The notes beneath the pieces are model-generated. The model was not told where the DNA came from and did not search any database. It worked only from the letters and a program-made list of their open reading frames with translations. Below are positions 57,301-64,000 of a stretch of DNA of 64,000 nt, one piece after another. Within the stretch, counting starts at the first letter, position 1; every line of letters begins with the position of its first letter. Origin of the DNA: Tenrec ecaudatus (Eukaryota > Chordata > Mammalia > Afrosoricida > Tenrecidae); contig NC_134539.1 of NCBI RefSeq assembly GCF_050624435.1, forward strand, positions 124,191,025 through 124,255,024, given 5' to 3'. A program made the translations under genes and the position numbers.

Positions 57301-60016
57301 ATTTGCTTGTTCACCCGCTTTGTCTTCAGCGATTATGTTGGGAAGGTGATCATCATAGAATGCCAATTTAGTAGAAGAAAGTATTCTTGCATTGAGGGAG
57401 TACTTAAGTCGAGGCCCAATGTCCATCTGCAACCTTAAATCTTAACATATAGATATAAGTACATAGATCTATATCCCTATCATTGTGTATAAATATTTTA
57501 TAACCTTTGTCTTTTAATGGGTGAGTTCAGACTTGACATTCAGAGTTATTACCGCCATCGGTGGATTCATTGCTGTCATCTCATGCCTTTTATGTTGGGT
57601 ATTTTCCTATCTCCCTATCTCCCAGTGCACTGTGTTTATATGGGGGCTTAATTCTTGGCTCCTTTTCCCTCTGAGGAAATGTTACCTTGGTAATTGTTTT
57701 CAGTGTGTTGACGTTAGGATGGAGTTGAGTTGTATAGTGGTCTCCAGCTTGTGGTTGGTGGGTGTTGGTCTTCTGACCACAGTGAGTCGGCAAGGATTTT
57801 CCGCAGGGTTGGGTGTCTTATGGCATATTCTTTGGGTTTTTCTTTGTCTGGAAGACTCTTACCTCACTGTGTATTTTAATAGATAGTTTGGCAGGGTAGA
57901 GGATTTTCGGGTTGGCATTTTTTCCTTTCAACTTTTGGAAGATGTTACCCTACTCTTTCCTCCTTTTTATGATATATGCTCATAGGTCTGAGCATATTCT
58001 TATCTGTGCACCATTGTATATGACCACCTTTTTTCCTCTTGCTGTTTTAAAAGTTTTCTCTTTTTCCTCGAAGTTGGATAATTTATCTATTATATTCCTT
58101 GGTGAGTTCTTCCTGGGGGTTAGTCTAATTGGTGTCCTCTCTGCGTCCTGTATGAATGTCTGATTCAGATTCTTTAAGGTGGGGAAGTTTACTTCCAGGA
58201 ATTCCCTTTTAATTTAGCTGCAGACTTCTTCATGGTGTCCTATTCTATAAGACAAATTATTCAAATATTCTTCTTCTTCAAAGCATTTGTCATTGATCTC
58301 AGGTTATCTTCTGCCTCGTTGATTCTCTTGTTTGACTCTTTTTCCCATTTGTTGAAGTCTGCCTGATTGTCGTATAGATCACTGTTACGATTCTCTACCT
58401 CTTCTAGTCTGTTGGTGATTCCCGTTATCCTGTGTTTTGCTTCTGTTACCTCATCTATTCTTGCATTTCCCTTTGATGCGTGGACTTCATCCCCCCTATC
58501 ATGGACTTCGTCGCCTCTATCACTGTGTCCTTATTCTGCGTTGCTTCCCTCATTTCCTGTATTACTCCAAGCAGCATTCTGAAGATTTCTTTTTGTTGCA
58601 GATCAACATCTGTTTCTTCTATGAGCTTTATTAGGGCTAGGATTTCTTTCACCGTTGAATTTGTTTTTCTTGTTTTCTCATTGAGGGTGTTGGAGGTATG
58701 TTGCTACATGCACGTTATTTTGAAAGAACTGGGTGCCATGTTCCCAGAAGATTGAGGAACCCTGAGCAGTTTCTCTGTGTTACTGGTAAGAGTGTATTTA
58801 TGGACCACCAGCAGCCTGCTATGGTAGTAGGTCGGGCTGCTCTGTAGGTGAAGTGCCCCGGCAACTCAGTGGCCAGAGGTGGTAGGGGTCCTTGGAGGGA
58901 GGGCTGAGGCTGTTGAGGTGACTGTAGGTATGCCACTGGGCCAGGTCAGGGAGAGCCTGCAGTTTGGGAATGCGTATGGTTTGGACTGGCTGGCCACAAT
59001 TTTCTGCCTTTTAAAGATTCTCTGTGGAGTCCCAATCTGGTAGAGCTAGTTTTGGGCTTGGGCTATGGTTTTCAGCCCCAAGGCCTTTCCTGCTTTATGT
59101 TAGAATCCTAGACTGTGCTCTGGGGATCAGAGTTCTGCCTGTCTTGTTATGTCAATATCATGCTAATAGACCAAGACCTGGTTTCTGGCTCACATTAAAA
59201 GTTAAGCAATGGAACATAGCCTGAAATTGTAAGCATTTATATATACGTATAAACATATATAGTTACATACATTTTTTTCTTTTTATAATGGGCTTGTGGT
59301 GTTCCCTGGTATCAGGGCTGTGCTGCCCAGGGCTATGTCCCCCAGGGAAGGGGGACAAGATTATCCGAGTGGGTTTTGGGCTAACTGAATCTGAATTCTC
59401 CCCCAGATGCACTCCTGTTTCACTCCTGGTTCTTCTGCACAGCTACTTCATAGGTAAATATTCCAGGGGCTCCTCAATTGCTGAAAATTAGTGACTAATT
59501 GTCTATCATTACCCACCTTGCAGGTGAGGAGCTGGGGAGAGAGAGAAAGGGGATTGCTGATGTAGTCATTTTGTTCCTGGTTGGGGAGGGAGAATGCAAG
59601 AGCAAGGTGGATAGCAGAGAGAGGAACTCCGGGGTGAAGTCTTGTGACTAGTTTTCAGAGGCTCTCTGTGAGTCTGGGATTTGAGTACCTTTAGACAGCA
59701 GTTTGGGGAAATTGCTTCAAGTCTCATATATTGGGTTTAGCTTATCTTGGAGTGGTGGACACTGTCCCACTGGATCTGGTGAGGGATTAGCGGAGCCTGA
59801 GGACAGATGCAGTGAATTTAGCATGTTTCAGTGAGTTCTTGAATCACTCCATGGGTGAAAAATCACAGGGGGAGGTTTGAACCAGACTCTAGTACACTAA
59901 ATCTATTTTTAGCACCCAGACTCTCAATATTTGCATCTTTACCTCCTAATTTTCAGATCTAACAACAGGAGCACCAGGCAGGTGATTCTACCTGGAAGCC
60001 ACCTTGACTCCCCTCC
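51395..60016 (-). mobile_element. Near-full-length L1 (LINE-1), broken, carrying a nested L1
   Basis: An 8.6-kb span including a 1-kb insertion. Minus strand, 5' to 3': 5' UTR starting near 60016 (ggagtcaaggtggcttcc, compare the usual L1 GGAG-CAAGATGGC start); ORF1 about 58750-57590 with the coiled-coil part (58652-58455) and the C-terminal domain (ILYPAKLSIK near 57900); ORF2 from about 57565 (MAVITLNVKSELTHP) with endonuclease piece RLRIKGWQKIYQANG near 56370, RT piece near 54740 (compare VIISIDAEKAF) and the C-terminal piece WIRNFWHTHTMDYCASLK near 53570; 3' UTR 53410-51420; tail at 51395-51405. Both ORFs have many stops and frameshifts, the longest open pieces being below about 120 codons, so it is inactive. 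Confidence 0.88.
56464..57504 (-). mobile_element. 5'-truncated L1 inserted in the ORF2 start of the larger L1
   Basis: A 1.04-kb L1 3' region with its poly(A) at the 56464 side ('aaaaaaaaatcattttattg' in plus reading). Target duplication ctttgtcttt at 56454-56463 and 57505-57514. Removing it joins the host ORF2 coding sequence (THPLKDK then RLADCL). It has a single copy of the 246-bp 3' UTR segment. It must be younger than its host element. Confidence 0.9.
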
Positions 60017-60654
60017 ATGGGTAACTTTTGAATTGATGATACAGGTTTCATATCATAGAATTTCTTTGGCAACTCTAGTCAACGACTTTACCTAAATTGC
60101 AAGCGTTTGCAGAGAGTGATTTCTCCTGAATCTAACTTACATTCGTTACCTCTAGTTATGGAGGAGAAGGAAAAAAGGAGGAGGTAGAAGCTCAGCCCTG
60201 CCTCATGCCCACGAGTCAGTCAACATATACTGATTAATATCCCATGTGGTTTATTTGGATATATGACAAAAATCATGCTTGCAGTAAGGCAATTCTATTA
60301 ACTGTAAACTCACAGGCTGTTCTCATCATATTTTTCAGGACAGTTTTTACTGTGGGGCAAATAGGTAAAAATTATACTGTACGGTATTGCATTTAGTTTC
60401 CAAAAGAATCCACAGAGACATTTATGTAATAAATAATTTGTTTCCATTTATTTTATTAGAGGAAAGAAGTTCTGAAATATTCCCAAAGCAATATACTCTT
60501 CAAATGAGAGTTCTTTGTAACAAAACAGAACTATTGGGGGACGATGGTGTGTGCTGGTGGAAAAGAAAAGCTCCCTCATTTTTTTTTTAAAGAAAAACTT
60601 TTAAAATACTTATATGGCCAAGTTTACTAGGTGCAGTCAAGAATTAAAAGCATC

Positions 60655-60850
60655 TAACCTCACCCCCACCCCCAGGGGGATGAACAACAGAAATGTGGGT
60701 GAAGAGAGACAGCGGTCAGTATAAGATATGAAAATAATAATAATAATTTATAATTTATCAAGGGGGTGATGAGGGAAGAAAGATCAGCTGATACCAAGGG
60801 CTCAAATAGAAAGTAAATGTTTAGAAAAATAAAGAGCAAGAAAGAACTTT
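60655..60850 (+). mobile_element. L1 3' UTR fragment
   Basis: 'agggggatgaacaacagaaa', 'ataatttataatttatcaag', 'gctgataccaagggctcaaa' follow the L1 3' UTR order, plus orientation. Confidence 0.75.
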
Positions 60851-60914
60851 CTTTTTTTAACTTTGTTTTAATGTGCAAATATAGATGATTTTCATTGTGA
60901 TCAAGGAGACCAAT

Positions 60915-61180
60915 GTATTTTTTTAAAAGTCATTTTATTAGGGGGTCATACAGCACAGTGTAATATATGACAAAATAATAATTTATAAATTATCAAGGGT
61001 TTATGAGGGAGGAGGGAGAGAGGGAAGAAAATGAGGAGCTGATGCCAGGGACTTAAGTGGAGAGCAAATGTTTTGAGAATGGTGAGGGCAATGAATGTAC
61101 GGATGTTCTTTACACAGTTGATGTATGTGTGGATTGGAAAGAACTCTTTAAAATTAAAAGTTGTTTAAGAACCTGGATAT
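60915..61180 (+). mobile_element. L1 3' end with an inverted terminal piece
   Basis: 60921-60958 ('aaaagtcattttattagggg', 'gtcatacagcac') is the extreme L1 3' end in reverse orientation. It is followed by the adjacent 3' UTR in forward orientation (60962-61140, 'ttataaattatcaagggttt' to 'gatgtatgtgtggattgg'), which lacks exactly that terminal piece. Confidence 0.65.
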
Positions 61181-61680
61181 TTTAATAGAGGGACTGGATG
61201 ATAAAGTTCAGGAAATCTTCTCTTAATATAAAACAAAAACTTAGTATGACTATGGTGTACATGGGATAGGGGAACCCACGGTGGTTAAAGATAGACTGCC
61301 CCTTCCTGAGAGATGCCTATTATGGGTGACAGAGAGAGGTGAAGAGAGCATCCCCAGATGGGGGTGGCGCATCTGGGGAGCAAGAAGAGCTTCACACAGA
61401 GGTGTAGCCTGGCATGAGGAGAGAAGCCTCGGGGAGGGTGGGAAGGGTATCCACATCAGGCATGTCCTAATGTAGGGTGTCAGAGCATGAATGGGATAAG
61501 GAGGGTGGCAGCCCAGAGTGAGATGTCAAAGCCACAGGAAGGTATCTGGGGAAGGAATAGAGGCAGCTATGATGCTGCCATGGAGATGAGAGGCAGACAG
61601 GGAGGTCCATTCAGTAAGTATATAATGGGAATATCTAATATATACTGGAGTAAGATCCTCACTGCACCTTTATCAGCCAA
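61181..61680. other. Intergenic DNA, nothing recognised
   Basis: No gene or named repeat seen. Confidence 0.5.
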
Positions 61681-61960
61681 CATTTCAAATTGTGAAGCTA
61701 CTATTGTTTCGGGCATATCCTGCATCTAGTTCTATACACCCTGGAGAGGGGTATCTCCCTTTCTTCCCAAAAGAAATGTGCACTCTGCAAAAACTGTGCC
61801 TGCCCGCAGTGTGAGCATCCTCCAGGGTCATGAACCAGGAAACGTGTCCATGGATTTTGAGTTTGGGGAACAAAAAGAAGTCTGAATGGGTAAGATCAGG
61901 GATAACCGCCCCCCAAAACACTCAAAGAATGAACAGGTGCACTGTCTGGATTGAAGAAAT
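61680..61960 (-). mobile_element. Mariner-like transposase remnant
   Basis: On the minus strand, 'SAPVHSLSV' and then after a frame break 'PDLTHSDFFLFPKLK' resemble the catalytic segment of mariner transposases (NAPAHS ... PDLAPSDFFLFPKLK). Termini were not found and the downstream protein does not clearly match, so the family is uncertain. It differs from the mariner at 888-1825. Confidence 0.5.
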
Positions 61961-62302
61961 GTTCTGAGCACCACGTTCCTGGCCTATTGCTCACCTCTGT
62001 ACTTATCCATATTCTTCCAATTTCTTCCTGATGAGTCCCCATGGTCATCCTGTGCCCTGTGAGAAAACCTATCCTTTAGGAATGCCCCGAAACATCACCT
62101 TCTGAGCTGGCCACTCTGCTTTGAATGTAACTGATCCAGCAGATTCCCCTAGGAAGTTTCTGTTTTGATTGGACCTTCATTTTAAGAACTCTTAATGAGA
62201 CCGATACAAGTGTATTACTAGGAGAACTTGCCCAGAGCCATCCACAGATCGCAGAGACGTGTTTAGACACTTCTTGTGTAAACCCATGCATGTGTGACCA
62301 GA

Positions 62303-62495
62303 CAGTTGCCCCTTGAACAGTGTAGGGTTAGGAAGATTCTTCCTCCGACTGGTGCAGTCCAAACTCTGAGTATAACTTTCAAATCCCCCCAAACTTAACT
62401 ACTCATGGCTTATTGTTGACCAGAAGCCTCACCATTGACACCAACAGTCCACTAAAACCTACTTTGTAGTTATATGTATGATCTACCTCGACTAC
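62303..62495 (-). mobile_element. Tigger/MER2-type DNA transposon end
   Basis: 'cagttgccccttgaacagtg' at 62303 is the terminal inverted repeat, followed by 'tctgagtataactttcaaat', 'ccccaaacttaactactcat' and 'ttgttgaccagaagcctcac', the subterminal region of Tigger/MER2 elements. The other terminus is not seen within the next kilobase. Confidence 0.72.
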
Positions 62496-64000
62496 ATAAA
62501 AGTTGCATTTCTGATAGGAGATCAAAAGCTGTTTCACAAAATGCGCAAGGTTTTTGCACCTGCTACATAGCTGCAGGGACGGCTTCCTAAATCTTTTCCT
62601 GCTTACCATGGTCCCTATGCTGGGTTCACTTACCTTGAAGTGGCCAACAAGCTCAGCTTCAGATCTCCATCATGTCAAGCAACTCAATTGCTTATTGTCC
62701 TGTCACGACTTCTCTCTGCTTCCAGGAAGCCCTCCAGTAGCACTGCTGGTGCTTCGTATGGGCCCCTGGTGTTGGCCAGGGCTTACAGTCTTAACGAAAC
62801 ATGATGAACCGTATGCACAAACCACGAGAGGCCCTCTTTCCCGTGGCACACAATTTACTGGGGAGGCGCACCGCTCCAGTGGAGATGTTTCACATCACAC
62901 CGTGTGTTTTAAAGTCTACGAATAAGTGACCCAGCCAGTGTACACACGGGCTGTTCAATGCTTATGCAGATCATCAAAAAATATTGCTCTTAAAGTATCT
63001 TGTATGTGTACGTATGCTCTGTGGCAGTGTGCACACCACAAGTAGCAGCTTTTGACACACCCAGTACCAAGATGGTGGCTTCTAGGGAGCACAGTGCACT
63101 CAAAAGAACCAGGGCTATTTAGAGGGGTATGTACAAGATAAACCTGGACATCATCTTATGGCAGAAAGTGACAACGTACTTAAGGAGTGAAGAGAAGCTT
63201 GACGCCAGTTTGAGGATACTCCAGTGGCAAAATTTAAATATTGAGTATCAAAATGAATAATGATCATAATGGTTTATAACTCAATAAACAAAAGAGGAAA
63301 ATCTAAGTCTATATAGATAGAAATAAATAAAGGGATACAGTGACCATTTGGTAAGGTACCAGATATTGACAGTTTTAAAGTACCTCCTCCTCAAGCATTT
63401 ATTAATGACCACTGCGGTAGAGCATCGAAGTAAGCAACATCATAATGAAGCACAGCAAATTATGCACACCACGGAGGATGCAACCGGGAGAACACAGCCT
63501 GGCTTCTGTGACACTCCTGAAAAGATATAACAAATGTAACATCCGAAAACGTCAGCCAAACTCAAATTGAGGGACATTCTATGAAATACTCAGCCTTCGT
63601 CTTTGAAAGTGCCAAGGTTACCAACGTCAAGGAGAAGCTCTTCCAGGCCCATCTAAAAGGACATAAAGACTAAACAGAACATGTGATTCAAAGCTATGTC
63701 ATCTTTCTATAAAACACTGAGACATTTGGCAAAACCTGAATGGGGTCTGAGGACTTTATGGTAATAAGATATTGATTGCTATTATATTGATTTTGACAAT
63801 GATACGGCAGACACATAGGAAAGTATAGTCCACACGCACTGAAGTATTACAGAATGGTAAAACATCAGCTTGACAAGTTACTCGCAAACACTCCTGGGGG
63901 GGGGATGTTTTTAGATAAATTACTAAATCTTTCTGTAAGTTTGATATTGTTTCCAAATGAAGTCTCCAATAAATGAACGATGTAGAAGAATAGCTTCCTC
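62496..64000. other. Intergenic DNA, mostly unrecognised
   Basis: May begin with further interior of the Tigger-type element (to about 62750). Beyond that no gene, RNA or named repeat is recognised. OR4D1, the next gene in human, is not present by 64000. Confidence 0.5.

Overview
The window is nuclear DNA from a placental mammal, very probably an afrotherian. Split genes with GT-AG introns, MIR and MER5A fossils and L1 elements show a placental mammal. About two dozen copies of a tRNA-derived SINE of the AfroSINE type (head 'ccctggtggcgcagtgg', middle 'gctgctaacc', tail 'gggtcgctatgagtcgga') point to Afrotheria. One short hAT copy with SPIN/URR1-type ends makes a tenrec an attractive but unproven guess.

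Three intact host genes keep the order of human 17q22, inverted as a block. (1) MKS1, + strand, 3493-15849, has 18 coding exons that I could join in frame into a 558-residue B9-domain protein of the ciliary transition zone. (2) EPX, - strand, 16951-25728, has 12 coding exons that join into a 763-residue haem peroxidase of eosinophil granules; it converges tail-to-tail on MKS1. (3) An intact single-exon olfactory receptor closest to OR4D2, - strand, 40352-41287. These genes do not work together; they are syntenic neighbours with unrelated roles (cilia, innate immunity, smell).

Layout: 1-3100 is repeat-rich intergenic DNA with an internally deleted mariner; 3100-3660 is the MKS1 CpG island; 3660-4290 is a GC-rich minisatellite in MKS1 intron 1; 4.5-16.1 kb is the rest of MKS1; 16.4-25.8 kb is EPX; 25.8-40.3 kb is intergenic, with a (CTCA)n tract of about 0.9 kb, a 25-bp minisatellite and a 2.3-kb L1 insertion with a 16-bp target duplication; 40.3-41.3 kb is OR4D2; 41.3-64 kb is a repeat graveyard. 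The graveyard holds SINEs, an old L1M, MER5A, a + strand L1 3' region abutting a 5'-truncated NAA50 processed pseudogene, MaLR-like solo LTRs, a SPIN/URR1-like hAT, a near-full-length L1 (51.4-60.0 kb, - strand) with a second L1 inserted at the start of its ORF2, a mariner-like remnant and a Tigger/MER2-type end.

I found no novel multi-gene system. The most useful observations are in the EPX reading frame (the usual start Met is a Val with an upstream in-frame ATG, the usual stop is lost giving a 31-residue tail, and a C8 run opens exon 2), the repeat-built splice tract and intron-1 minisatellite of MKS1, and several well-dated nested retroposon insertions. Exon boundaries come from reading frame, splice signals and recall of the human proteins, not from an alignment run here.
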